A DNA stretch of 64,000 nucleotides from Nicotiana tabacum. Taxonomy: Eukaryota; Streptophyta; Magnoliopsida; Solanales; Solanaceae. Shown here one piece after another: positions 34,073 to 44,883 of this stretch. The translations under genes and the position numbers were made by a program. The notes below the pieces were generated by a model, which was given only the letters and a program-made list of their open reading frames with translations, was not told the DNA's origin and searched no databases. The stretch is taken from the NCBI RefSeq assembly GCF_000715075.1, contig NC_134089.1, forward strand, positions 105,469,157 through 105,533,156. Direction: 5' to 3'. Within the stretch, counting starts at the first letter, position 1. Each line of letters opens with the position of its first letter.

Positions 34073-36769
34073 TGTCACGACCCAAACCCCGAACCCAGTC
34101 ATGATGGCGCCTCTCGTGAAGACAAGGACAACCAGTCTAACACAATTCATCCTTTTAAGCAGTTAAATAAAATAAAGATACTTTAAACATGATTTAATAG
34201 CAATATTTAGCGGAACTAGAGATAATAAAGTGGAAATCCATCCCGACACGGCCCTAACCGGGGTGTCACAAGTCACGAGCATATATGATACTAAATCCTC
34301 AAATGTAACTACAGAGTTTCAAATACTGAACTAGAAACATAGAGGAAATAAATAGAGAGGAGCTCTAAGCTGCGAACGCCAGTAGCTACCTAAAGACTCC
34401 TCGAAGATCCGCCTTAAGCTAGAATGAATCAGCACTCGGGAGCGGGACCTGCTACGCTTGGATCTGCACACACGGTGCTTGGAGTAATATGAGTACTCCG
34501 ACCCAGTGAGTAATAAATATAAATAATGACCGAAGATAAGAAAACACGTAAGACACAAGACATTCTATAATGAAGCAGCAACGGAATCACTTAAGCATTT
34601 AGACAATGAAGAGACAAGTAAAGTTCAACAAGTAAAGCAAGTAATTGACAGGTAAGTAAACAGATAAAAGTTTGCTACTCGGGCACAGTAACCACAATCC
34701 GCCCCTCGGGCAACAATCTCACATCACACTGGGTACTCGCGCTCACTTTGGGTGTACAAACTCCGGGAGGGGCCCCTTACGACCCAAGCGCAATATCAAG
34801 CCATTTCGTGGCATCAAATCTAGGCCCTTAGCCTCATATCAATCTAGCCACCTTGTGGCGTATATATGTATCTCTAGCCCTCGGCCTCATATCAGTATCG
34901 ATGTATCCTCACATCTGACCCTCGGCCATACTCAGTCTAAAAATCATCCCAAGCCCCTCGGGCATTAGTAAAACAGTATTTCTCAGCCCAAAACATCATT
35001 TAAAATATCGTTTAAGTCTCAAAACTGAGTAAAAATGGCTAAGTAGTAAAACTGTAGAAAATAACATGACTGAGTTCAAGTAATAAGTCAAAATAGTGAG
35101 GAAATATTGATAAAAATCCCCGAAGGGTTCAAATAGTTGGCACGAAGCCCAAATACGGCATTTAGCCCAAATCATGATGATAACACATAAGTTTCAGTCA
35201 AATACGCGATAAAATCATCAATCGGGACGGACCAAGTCATAATCCCCAATAGTGCACGATCCCACGCTCATCATCAAGCGTGTGTCTCACCTCAATATAG
35301 CACTACGATGTGCAATCCGGGGTTTCAAACCCTCAGAACATCATTTACAATCATTACTCACCTCGAACCAGCTAAATCTCTAGCTCACGATGCCTTTGAC
35401 TCTCGAATCGGCCTCCACACGCATCGAATCTATCCAAAATTAGAACGAAGACGTCACAATATGCTAAGGGAGCAAATCCCAAGCGAAAACAATCAAAAAA
35501 TACCAAAAATCCCGAAATTAGCAAAACCCAAGCCCAGACCCACTTCTCGAAACTCAGAAACTTTCATACCATTAGATTCTTCATCTCCCCACGAGTTCGT
35601 ACATATCAAAAACACAAGAATCAGAGTTCATTGACCCCTCAAAACCTCAATTTAAGCCCTCTTAAACTCAAGCCCTAAACCTCCATTTTTAGTCCTTTAA
35701 TTCCTTAAATTTCAGTCCTAATCCATGAAATATTACCATAGAAGTGTGCTTTAGGTCCAAAATCCTTATATTATCGAAGTTCTCTTGAAATCTCCCTTCA
35801 AAATCGCCCAAAAGCTCTTAATCCGAAGTTAAAAATGGTTAAACCCTTCAAAAATCACGAAGAAAGAATATATATACATCTGCCCAGGGGTTTTCGCATC
35901 TGCGACCCCACCACCGCTTATGCGGTACCGCATTTGCGGTTACAAGTCCGCTTCTGCGGAACTCACTTAAAAGACCCAAACCGCATCTGTAGTCAAGACC
36001 CTCCTAAAACCGCTTCTGCGGCTATTCTTCCGCACGTGCGGCACCGCACCTGCGGTCCCCAAACCGCAGGTGCAAAAACACTAGAAGCAGCAATATCAGT
36101 TGTTGCAACCTAGTTCTGAATTCTCTGATAATCACCCGAAATGATCCCGAGGTCCCCGGGACCTCAACCAAAAGCACAAACATAACTCAATAACTTATTC
36201 AAACTTGTTCAAATCATCAAAACACCTCAAACAACATCAAATCTACCAAATCACATCGGATTCAAGCTTAAGTTTCTAAAATCTTCCGAAATACGCTTTC
36301 GATAAAAAACCCAACCAAACCACGTCCAAATGACCTAAAATTTTGCACACACATCCCAAATGACACAACGAAGCTACTGCAACTCTCGGAATTCCATTCC
36401 GACCCTTATATCAAAATCTCACCTATCAACCGGAAATCGCCAAAATATCAACTTCGCCAATTCAAGCCTAATTCTACTCCGAACCTCCAAAACCAACTTC
36501 GATCACGCTCCTAATCCATAAATCACCTCCCGAAGCTAACCAAACCATCAGAACTTACATCCGAGCCCTCTAACACATAAGTCAACATCCGGTTGACTTT
36601 TCCAACTTAAACCTTCTTAAAAAAGACTAAGTGTCTCATACTTCACCAAATTCATTCCGGACTCGATCTGACCAACTCGATACCACAAAACACAGATAAC
36701 AAAGCATAAAGAAGCAAAAATGGGGGAATCAGAGCGGTAACTCATGAGATGATTGGCCGGGTCATCACA
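34073..36769 (-). repeat. Chromovirus 5' LTR (2697 bp)
   Basis: Counterpart of 23255-25910. On the minus strand it starts TGTGATGACCCGGCC and ends GGTTTGGGTCGTGACA. TATA-like TATATATAC sits at 35868-35876, next to the palindrome array. The hairpin with TGATGATGAG loop lies at about 35263-35282. Confidence 0.92.
35868..36070 (-). promoter_or_regulatory. Promoter region of chromovirus 5' LTR: TATA box and palindrome array
   Basis: About nine palindromes such as ACCGCATTTGCGGT, CCGCACGTGCGG, ACCGCACCTGCGGT and ACCGCTTCTGCGG precede, on the minus strand, a TATATATA box at 35868-35876. This array has roughly 45 bp more than the one in the 3' LTR. Confidence 0.65.
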
Positions 36770-36774
36770 GTATA

Positions 36775-37753
36775 GAAATTAAAAGACACATATTTTGTTT
36801 ATTGCTTGATAAAAACACCGATTGCGTGTATGTCTTTACCGAAATTACATACCCTTCAAGTTGTATTATATATTGTCAAGAAATGATTAAAAATGATTAC
36901 TATTTCTGCCCAATAGCTTCTCATTAGAAGAATAAGAAACTTTTAAATTACTTGTATTGTGAAACAAAAGCCACAAGTTGGTGGATAGGTAGCAACATAA
37001 AGAAAAAGTGTATTCTTTTGAAGAAAAAATCAATAGAAGCCGAAAGGGAATGCTGAAAATAGTAACCTATACACCATTAAAGCGTAGATACTGAAACTCA
37101 AGGTCCGCGAAAAGCCATGTCTCTAACCATAAGCCAGGATATTAAAACTCTTCGTCCGTGAAAGTCATATCTGAAACAACAAAATAGAAACAAAACAAAC
37201 CATAACAAAAATCAAACAGTACAATATTTCAAATCATAATTCTTTTTAAACTCAGAAGCCAAATCATTCACGCACACTTCTACATTTGCCAATTGAAATT
37301 AGCTAAACAGTGGAGTACTATATAAAATATTCATGAAATTATGTGCAAAGCTAGTTTTATTAGTAAGTGTTTTTGTATTGGTGTGTACACACATGATAAA
37401 CAATCTAAAAATTTGCAAAACTTACATATAAAAAATTGAAGAATCGATGCAGTACTCGTTCAGGAAGCAAAGTCTGATTTCTCTGAATTTTTCGTTTGTA
37501 GGAAAATGTATTGACTTGAACCCTCCCAAATTCTACCTAAAATGACATCCAAAGGACTACTCCGTTTTAGTATATATATTTTCATATCACTCTTCACGGA
37601 TGGAATATGAAAGGTTGGGTAGTAAATATTTTTAGACTTTTAAATATTTTACAATAAAGAATAGACAAAAATTTGTGAAAAAAGATAAATAGGATTCTTG
37701 GCCAAAGAGAAGTGCCAAGTCATCTTTTCTATGCTCTCTTATATATATATAGA
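36775..37753. other. AT-rich DNA ending in a probable Helitron 5' terminus
   Basis: No gene seen. At 37690-37753 the minus strand reads TCTATATATATATAAGAGAG and then CATAGAAAAGATGACTTGGC, like other Helitron 5' ends here, with the subterminal CTTGGCAC motif. Possible partner of the 3' end at 21581. The base beyond the end is C instead of T. Confidence 0.4.
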
Positions 37754-38342
37754 CTAGGTAAATTTCGTAAAAATTGCATGGGGCGTCCTATTTGGGCGCG
37801 CCTTTTTAACCTGTAGCCACTTTGTTTTTGTGTTTGCACACGTACCGGTTTTTTTGTTAAAAGCCTTTTAAAAAGATTATTTTGTCCTTTTTTTTATTAA
37901 AAGACTACTTTTTCTCCAAGTATACGCTAGTCCTCTACTGTCTCTGTCTCTCTCTCCAGTTATTCGCATTTTTTAATTTGTTCTTCTCTGAAATCAAACG
38001 GTTTTCGTCATTGTTTTTGGTTTTTCAACTGCTAGTTGTCGTTGTTATTGTTCCCCAATAACATTACGATTTAATCACAGGTACATTGCATTAACTTTTT
38101 GGATTTTATTTTAGTATTAATTTTTACGATTTAATTTCTGATTTTGGTTTTGATAGTCATGTATTTATGATAAAATAGTTTCTTAGGGTTTAGTTTGATA
38201 AGTACATTAGTTTTACTTTTACGATTGTGTTTTTAGGTTTTTTGAACGTGTCTTTGTATTGTTGATGAAAATTCTATAAATTCCTCAGTGATTAGACGTC
38301 GAAATTTTTAAAAATTTTGAGAGCTAAATAGATGATACTATT

Positions 38343-38760
38343 AAAGTGTGAAGTTTATAATAGTTCAATGATACCTTAGATAGGAGCTGAAGTTTTGTCT
38401 CATGTTTTGTGTTTTTTTTTGTTATATTTTTTATGAATTTTAACATTATTTTTGGATTTGAATTTGTGTTTTGTTTTTTGTAAAAATTACAGCATGTTTT
38501 TTGCTGAATGTTTTGTTTTGTAATTGGTGAACTTCAGCTTTAGGAGCTGAAGTTTTTGTTTTTGTAACTGGTGTACTTCAGCTCTAGAGCTGAAGTTTTT
38601 ATTTTGTAACTGGCGAACTTCAGCTCTAGAGCTGAAGTTTTTGTTTTTGTAATTGGTGAACTTCAGCTTTAGAGCTGAAGTTTTTGTTTTGTAACTGTCG
38701 AACTTCAGCCTTCTTAGAGTTAAAGTTTTAACTGATCTTTTTGATAATGTCCTGATGTTA
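38343..38760 (+). repeat. Left copy of a 420-450 bp direct repeat
   Basis: Starts AAAGTGTGAAGTTTATAATA and runs to about TTGATAATGTCCTG. It matches 44098-44545 in the same orientation with few differences. Includes the palindromic array at 38530-38730 and lies directly upstream of the DUF1985 start codon. Confidence 0.85.
38530..38730 (+). repeat. Array of CTTCAGCTCTAGAGCTGAAG palindromes
   Basis: Five units of about 40-55 bp. Each contains a near-perfect palindrome around CTCTAGAG with arms ACTTCAG/CTGAAGT, followed by TTTTTGTTTTGTAACTGG. Some units have slightly changed centres (CTTTAGGAG). Transcripts of either strand would form hairpins. Confidence 0.9.
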
Positions 38761-41689
38761 TTTTTTGTATCTTTTACCTTTTTTTTTTTGAACAGATGGC
38801 ACCTAAAGCACCTAAAGATCCTAATGCAGCTAAAACACGTAAAGAAGCTAATGCACCTAAAGCACCTAAACAACCTATAATACACCCAGGTCCTTATGTC
38901 CCTGCTCCTCCACCTACAAGACCAGGGCAAAAATATTTTGAGTTTCGAGATTGGTTTAACTATAAGGGTTACTGGAAGGGGAACCACGATTTGAAGAGTT
39001 TAATTGCAAGTTTCTTGACTCCTACACAACGGGATAAGCTTAATAATGGTACATTTTGATACATTATGGCTATGGAGAATTTCAAATACAGCATAAAGTT
39101 GGTTCATTATTTGTGTCTTTCTCGAATATTCACCAATGATCGAGACTCCATTAGTTTCAAGATTTTTGGCCATGATGTTTCCTTCACCCTTGAAGACTTT
39201 CACATTATATGTGATTTGTGGATCACATCACATAATGTTGAAAAATTAATTAATCGAGAGAGCAATATTTTGAAGCGTTATTTTGGTAAGTCCAAGGGTG
39301 TGGCCTTGAAGAATATTCGAGATTTTATGATTCGGAATGAAATTCCAAAGAATGTTATGAATCACAGTCATCTATGCGAGAGTGGTGATGATGCTGTGAA
39401 GCTTATGAAAATTCTTGTTATAGAGTCTATTTTGTTTGTGAAAAAGACTGAATCATCTGTGCTGGAGGAGTATGCAGCTATTGTTGAAGATGATAAGGTT
39501 TGTGCTGAATATTCTTGGGGTAATGTGTGTTATGAGAAGCTCATTTACTCATTGAAACATGCATTGGACAAGCAGGACAAATTTCATTCAACTGAGTATA
39601 AAGTTGGTGGATTTCCATATCCGTTATGTGCTTGGTTCTATGAGCGCTTCCCAGATATTCGGGAGAAGTATATAAGAGAGGATGAGTACCTTGATACCCC
39701 TCAGGTTCCCAGGATGTTACGTTATGTATGTGTGGGAGAGCCTAAATATAACGAACTTTTTGATTTCTTCAGTAATCATGATGTAAGTTAATTTTTATTT
39801 TTATTTTTGTCTTTGTGTTAATATGTTGACGTATTAGTTTTTTCCCCCCATAATATACTTTTTTGTATTAAACAGAGATATCGCGACTTTAGGGTATTGG
39901 ATATAATTCATACAGAAGAAGAATTGAATTCAATGCCTTTAATTGGACAATTACCATGTAGCCGGATTCGTTCAAAGGTAGTTAATGCGGTTCCTTCAAC
40001 TGGTGAATCACCACGTAGTCTGAGTCGATCAAAAGAAGGGAATCGAACTCCTGTTATTGGCGAATCACCACGTAGTCGGAGTCGATCAAAAGAAGTGAAT
40101 CTAACTCCTTTTATTGGCGAATCATCTCGTACCCAAAGTCATTCTAACCGTTCTACAACGGAGTTTGATGATAATGAATTACTCGACACAATATGTTCTG
40201 TAAGTTTTGATCTGAAGTTTTTTGGTTGTGTTTTTGTAAAAGTACAACATGTTTTTGAGCTAAAGTTTTGTTCTGTTTGTGATGAACTTCAGCATTCTTT
40301 TATATCTGAATTTTTGTTGTGTGTCTATACTAGAGGGTAACACTGGAGGTTCAAAGGCATGCAAAAAAAGAAAGAAGCACAATTGTGAAAGAATTTTTTG
40401 ATAAGTTTAAAAAGGATGAGCGATCTGCTATTGTGGATGCGGTTTTTGGAAAAGTGAAGGTAAGCTAATTTATAGAGAAGTCTTTTTATTTCTGCTAATA
40501 TTATTCAAATTAATGATTGTTAGTAATTTTTTTTCTAGGAATATTTCGATGAGAAGTTTGAACAATTGTTTAAGATTGTCGACAAATCAAATGGAATGGA
40601 CGATGGCAATTTTGATTTGAGTAACCATCGACAATATGATAGGATGAACGACTATTACGAACATCTATCAGATATTAATGCTGTTGATGATGCATCACAT
40701 AAAATTGCAAATGTAAATTCTGCACGTGAGGAAGCGACTTTTGAAGGCGAACAACATGTTCAAGAACAAGTTGAAGAGGAACGTTCCAGTGTTGATAGAC
40801 TGAGCAGAGATGGAAATGATGAAGAATAGTTATCAACTGAGAATGTTGGAAGCAAGCAAGGTGCAGATAATCAAGTTGTTAATACTGAAGAACATGCTGC
40901 TCATGATGCATTGCATAAAGTCGCAAATGATAATGCTACACGTAAGGAAGCATTTGTTGAAGGCGATGAACATGTTCAACAACAAGTTGGAAAGTGTGAC
41001 GACCCAGCTGATCGTCTTAAGAATTAACGCCCCGATCCCCTATTAACTGTTTTTTCTGAGTTTATTTCTGCTATTTGATTTTTTTGGATGTTCGGTTTTG
41101 AGTTTCGGAGAGTTTTGGGACACTTAGTCCCTAAATGAGAGCTTAAGTGTGAGAAAGTTGACCGTAGTCGGAACAATGTAAAGACGGCCTTGGAATGGAA
41201 ATATGATGGTTCCGTTAGCTTCATTGGGTGATTTCGGGCTTAGGGGCGTGTTTTAAATTGTGTTTGGAGGTCCGTAGCCAATTTAGGCTTGAAATGCCGA
41301 AAGTCGAATTTTTGAAGTTTCTGGTCCGATAATGAGATTTTGATCCGAGGGTCGGAATAGAATTCTGGAAGTTGAAGCAACTCTGTAGTGTTGAATATGA
41401 CGTGTGTGCAAAATTTCAAGTCATTCGGGCGGGTTGTGATAGACTTTTTGATCGAAAGCGTATTTTGAGGAAATTTGGAGTTCTTAGGCTTAAATCCTTG
41501 GTTAATTCGAGGTTTCGATGTTGTTTTAGGTGTTTTAAGGATTGGTACAAGTTTGAATAAGGTATTAGGTGATGCTTTTGCTTTTGTTTGAGGTCCCGGG
41601 GGCCTCGGGGTGATTTCAGATGGTTAACGGCAAGTTTGAGGAATGTTGCAGCTGCTGTATTTTTTTTTGCTGCTTCTGGTATTTCTGCA

Positions 41690-41950
41690 CCTGCAGTTTG
41701 GGGACCGCAGGTGCGGCGCTGCATAAGCGGCTTAGTGACCGCAGAAGCGGAATTTGGGAGTGCATCAGGAATCAGAGAAGTGGTGCAATTACCGCAAGAG
41801 CGGTACCGCATCTGCGGACTGGGAGTCGTAGATGCGGAATCTGGCCTTAAGTGGGAATTCACAGATGCGACATTTGTTCCACAGAAGCGGGATCGTAGAT
41901 GCGGTCCCAGGACCGCAGATGCGGAAACTGCTGGGCATTATTTTAAATAG
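41690..41950 (+). promoter_or_regulatory. Palindrome array and TATA-like box in LTR S4
   Basis: About ten CCGCANNTGCGG-type palindromes (ACCGCAGGTGCGG, TACCGCATCTGCGG, ACCGCAGATGCGG, GACCGCAGAAGCGG) end at about 41932. TTTTAAATAGG at 41941 could serve as TATA box. Confidence 0.62.
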
Positions 41951-42792
41951 GAGTTCCGCGACTTGGGGGTTTATTTCCACTATTTCTAATTGTTTTTGGA
42001 GCTCTTTGAAGAGGATATGAGAAGGATTCGAGAGGAATCGCTTGGAGGTAATATCCTTGACTTCATAATTCATTTTTATGTGATTGAAGACCTAAGTAGT
42101 GGTGAAAAATTTGGGAAAAATTGGGTAATTAGGGCTTGAGTTTAAGAGATTTTTGAATGAGGATTTGAGGGGCCATTTGGACTCTGATTTCAGTGTTCTT
42201 GCTATGTATAGACTCGTGAGAGTACGAGATTTCTGAAAATGTAAATTTCACCCGATTCCGAGACATGGGCCCGAGGGGCATTTTGGTCATTTAACCTAAT
42301 TTCGCGTATTAGCTTAGAATATAATTTTAGAATCAGTTACTTGAAGTGTTATTTACATTATGAAATTTAATTGAATAGATTTGGGCCATTTGGAGTCGAG
42401 TACTAGTGGCAAAAGCGTGGTTTCAGATTGATTTTTGAGTCGGTCGTAGGTAAGTGGCTTGTCTAACCTTGTGTGGGGGACCTTCCCCTTAGGATTAGTA
42501 TATTTGGTAATTGAAATGCCTTTTATGTGAGGTGACGAGTGCGTACTTGTGCTAATTGTTGAAAATCCGATTTTCATTAAGTAATCACTAGTATGTTTCC
42601 CTTCCTGTTTTTATTACTTGCACTATTAAGCCTGTTGTTAGCTTAGGAAAGCAGGTCTAAGTGACTTAATTGCCTTATTTGCTCAACCTGCCTTACTTGA
42701 AATCTGTGCAACATGCTAGGCTAGAATCACTTAGTGTCTTAATATGAAATTTTGCCATTTCTGTATATATTCCTGCTGCTGCTGCATATTTA

Positions 42793-43112
42793 TTTTGGGA
42801 CTACGGATATGGGATTCCGGTAGCTCCCCCTTGTCTGTTTACTTTGGGACTACAGGTTATATTCCCGGTAGATCCCCCTGCACGTTTACTTTGAGACTAC
42901 GAGTTAGATTCTCGGTAGATCCCCCTGCACAGTTATATAAATGTACGGGAATGCACACGGTAGATTCCCCCAGTACTGGGTATTTACATTTGGGACTACG
43001 GGACGGGATTTCGGTAGATCCCCGTGCACTACGAGTTAGACTTTGGGACGAGATCCCGGGAGATCCACTGGATATGTACAGATGGGACTATAGGACGGTA
43101 TCCTGGGAGATC
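42793..43112 (+). repeat. Minisatellite in LTR S4 (GGGACTACGG...CGGTAGATCCCC)
   Basis: Six to seven imperfect units of about 50 bp built on TTTGGGACTACGG, then GGGATTCCGGTAGATCCCCC and TGCAC. Units contain short inverted parts (GGGAT/ATCCC). Frames here are repeat artefacts. Confidence 0.8.
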
Positions 43113-44097
43113 CCTGATTGTTATTATTGGTACCGAGCTGTATTTTCTTTCCATGTTTACCTTGTTTCTATATAGTTATTGCTGTCCTGTACATCCTTTG
43201 TTATTTTATTGCCGAATTTATTTATACCGTTCTGTTCTATACTGTTGATCTTTATATTTTATTTAACCTCAGTAGGGCCCTGACCTTCCTCGTCACTACC
43301 CAACTGAGGTTAGGCTTGGCACTTACTGAGTACCGCTGTGGTGTACTCATGTCCCTTCTGTGCATGTTTTTCATGTGCAGATCCAGGTACCGCTACTCAG
43401 GCCTACCATCCTTGAGGGAGGCGACTGCTCTAGAGACTTAGAGGTACATCTGCCGCATCTGCAAACCAAGAAGTCCATTTCTATTCTAGCTGTTAAACAT
43501 TGCCCTTCTGTATTTTTCTTTCTTGTTAGATATTCTGGAGTTAGACTGTTAGATATTCCAAAGGCTTGTGTTTCTGTGAGTTTCGGGGTTTTGGGATAGT
43601 GTACTTGGTTTTGATAATGTTGTGTTTTATATGCCGAGCGACATTATAACTATTGTTCCATTCAGTTACTTTTGGTTTTTGGTTATTTTCTTCCGCAAGT
43701 TTCGTTTATGTTCCGCATTTGTTAGGCTTACCTAGTTGTATAGACTAGGTGCCGTCACGACAGTTCACAGAGGGCAAACTAGGGTCGTGACAGAAAGGAA
43801 CAATCTAGTGTTTATAGACTGAGTAAAGATAGAAATGATGAAGAGTTAACAACTGATAAAGGTGCAGATGATCAAGTTGTTGATACTGAAAAACATGCAC
43901 CGAGTTGTGCTTTGGGAAGTGATATTGCAAAAGGCAATTTATTTGGTGATGGAGATCAAACACCTGTTGGTACTTTAGAACTGACATCGAGTGATGCGTC
44001 TAGCACTATTGGAAAAGACAATCGGTATGCAAAAATACTAGCTATTTGCAAGGAACTTGTAGGTGAAGATACACAGGAAATTTTCACTACAAGTATA

Positions 44098-44560
44098 AAG
44101 TGTGAAGTTTATAATAGTTCAATGATACCTTAGATAGGAGCTGAAGTTTTGTTTCATGTTTTGTTTTTTTTGTTATATTTTTTATGAACTGCAGCATTAT
44201 TTTTGGATTTGAATTTGTGTTTTGTTTTTTGTAAAAAGTACAACATATTTTTTGCTGAATGTTTTGTTTTGTAACTGGTGAACTTCAGCTTTAGGAGCTG
44301 AAGTTTTTGTTTTTGTAACTGGTGAACTTCAGCTCTAGAGCTGAAATTTTTGTTTTGTAATTGGCGAACTTCAGCACTACAGCTGAAGTTTTTATTTTTG
44401 TAATTGGTGAACTTCAGCTCTAGAGCTGAAGTTTTTATTTTGTAACTGTCGAACTTCAGCTCTAAAGCTGAAGTTTTTGTTTTGTAACTGTCGAACTTCA
44501 GTCTTGTTAGAGTTGAAGTTTTAACTGATCTTTTGATAATATCCTGTAGTGAAATTTTCA
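44098..44560 (+). repeat. Right copy of the direct repeat, with palindromic array
   Basis: Same orientation as 38343-38760. Array of five CTTCAGCTCTAGAGCTGAAG-like palindromes at 44280-44520. A 12+1+12 bp palindrome with arms CCTGTAGTGAAA / TTTCACTACAGG (about 44540-44566) closes the copy; half of it (GAAATTTTCACTACA) also precedes the copy at about 44076-44092. Confidence 0.85.
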
Positions 44561-44576
44561 CTACAGGTATAAATTT

Positions 44577-44583
44577 TTCTCTA

Positions 44584-44627
<44 letters not shown>

Positions 44628-44636
44628 TAGAGAAGT
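44577..44636. repeat. (TA)n hairpin with TTCTCTAG arms
   Basis: About 21 TA dinucleotides flanked by TTCTCTAG on the left and CTAGAGAA on the right, making one perfect inverted repeat of about 58 bp. The right arm is also the Helitron 3' end. Confidence 0.85.
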
Positions 44637-44883
44637 GATGCCCGCGCACGGGCTCGCCATTCTTTTCCAAATTGTGATTATGCTGATAGGCACAGGTACT
44701 CCAAACCTCTGATTGTTTCATCAGATAGTTTTCAACTTGCTGCTTGTTACTGCAAGGTTGTCCGATTGTACTCATACAGTTACCCAAAACTATTAGTGAT
44801 CAAGTTGCAGGTCTTCCTATTTTGGCAAGAATGATCCAGACATTGTTGAATCGGATAGGGTATACAAACACCAACCTGATTAC
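44627..44883 (-). mobile_element. Helitron 3' end (minus strand)
   Basis: Minus-strand hairpin GCCCGTGCGCGGGC (about 44640-44655), then ATCACTTCT and CTAG next to T (44627-44630). The rest to 44883 is Helitron interior, interrupted by Tat-A, and may continue at 56149. A minus-strand frame here (44581-44787) is not recognisable as a known protein. Confidence 0.55.

Larger units (their letters stand above)
23255..36769 (-). mobile_element. Full-length Ty3/gypsy chromovirus, decayed, with nested solo LTR
   Basis: Two long LTRs (23255-25910 and 34073-36769) flank gag, protease, reverse transcriptase, RNase H, integrase and chromodomain remnants in that order on the minus strand. The target duplication GTATA is perfect (23250-23254 and 36770-36774). 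A primer-binding site matching initiator tRNA-Met lies next to the right LTR and a purine tract next to the left LTR. Without the 3-kb solo LTR (29444-32448) the element is about 10.5 kb. Coding is broken by many stops and at least three frameshifts. The C-terminal chromodomain and domain order place it in the chromovirus branch (Tekay/Del-like). Confidence 0.92.
40995..43792 (+). mobile_element. Solo LTR S4 (2798 bp) in the DUF1985 exon, perfect TSD
   Basis: Starts TGTGACGACCCAGCTGATCG and ends AACTAGGGTCGTGACA, flanked by GAAAG (40990-40994 and 43793-43797). Related to the chromovirus LTR: shared GGTCCCGGGGGCCTCGGG-type block near 41592 and CACCTGCAGTTTGGGGACCG near 41690. Contains a palindrome array, AGGTGACGAG at 42530, and a minisatellite at 42793-43112. 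No internal coding, hence solo. Confidence 0.93.
37754..44133 (+). mobile_element. Partial DUF1985-type (Mutator-like) transposon
   Basis: A stretch resembling a Mutator-like terminus (GGTAAATTTCGTAAAAATTG, then CATGGGGCGTCC) begins at about 37757, followed by a noncoding leader, a palindromic array and a spliced DUF1985 gene. I see no inverse copy of this terminus in the window, so the right end is missing or lies elsewhere. DUF1985 proteins occur in plant MULE-type transposons, often with a Ulp1-like peptidase, which is not visible here. Classification of the whole element is inference. Confidence 0.5.
38796..44133 (+). pseudogene. DUF1985-domain transposon protein, spliced, split by solo LTR S4
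   Basis: Inferred exons: 38796-39782, 39876-40199, 40334-40459, 40539-40994 plus 43798-44133. All inferred introns have GT...AG ends and every junction keeps phase 0. Start MAPKAPKDPNAAKTRKEANA is a Lys/Pro-rich basic tail. DUF1985 follows at 39066-39791, with SFTLEDFHIICDLW, ALKNIRDFMIRNEIP, LMKILVIESILFV and GGFPYPLCAWFYERFP. A middle part has SPRSLSRSKEGNRTP-type repeats. The C-terminus is acidic and internally repeated. Two in-frame stops break it: TGA at 39057-39059 and TAG at 40827-40829. Solo LTR S4 sits between codons of the last exon, and the frame is regained across the duplicated GAAAG. Function unknown; the domain is found in plant transposons. Confidence 0.75.

Noticed and set aside
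39057..39059. Recoded UGA in the DUF1985 gene
   Set aside because: Followed by TAC, not a known readthrough context (such as UGA-CUA), and there is no second copy to show conservation; an ordinary nonsense mutation is simpler.
42744..43441. Membrane-like proteins in LTR S4
   Set aside because: Frames overlap the GGGACTACGG minisatellite and pyrimidine-rich LTR sequence; no domain.
38343..44560. The 420-450 bp direct repeats as LTRs of a retrotransposon
   Set aside because: No TG...CA ends, PBS or PPT, the flanked gene is a DUF1985 type, and related sequence also occurs in its intron.
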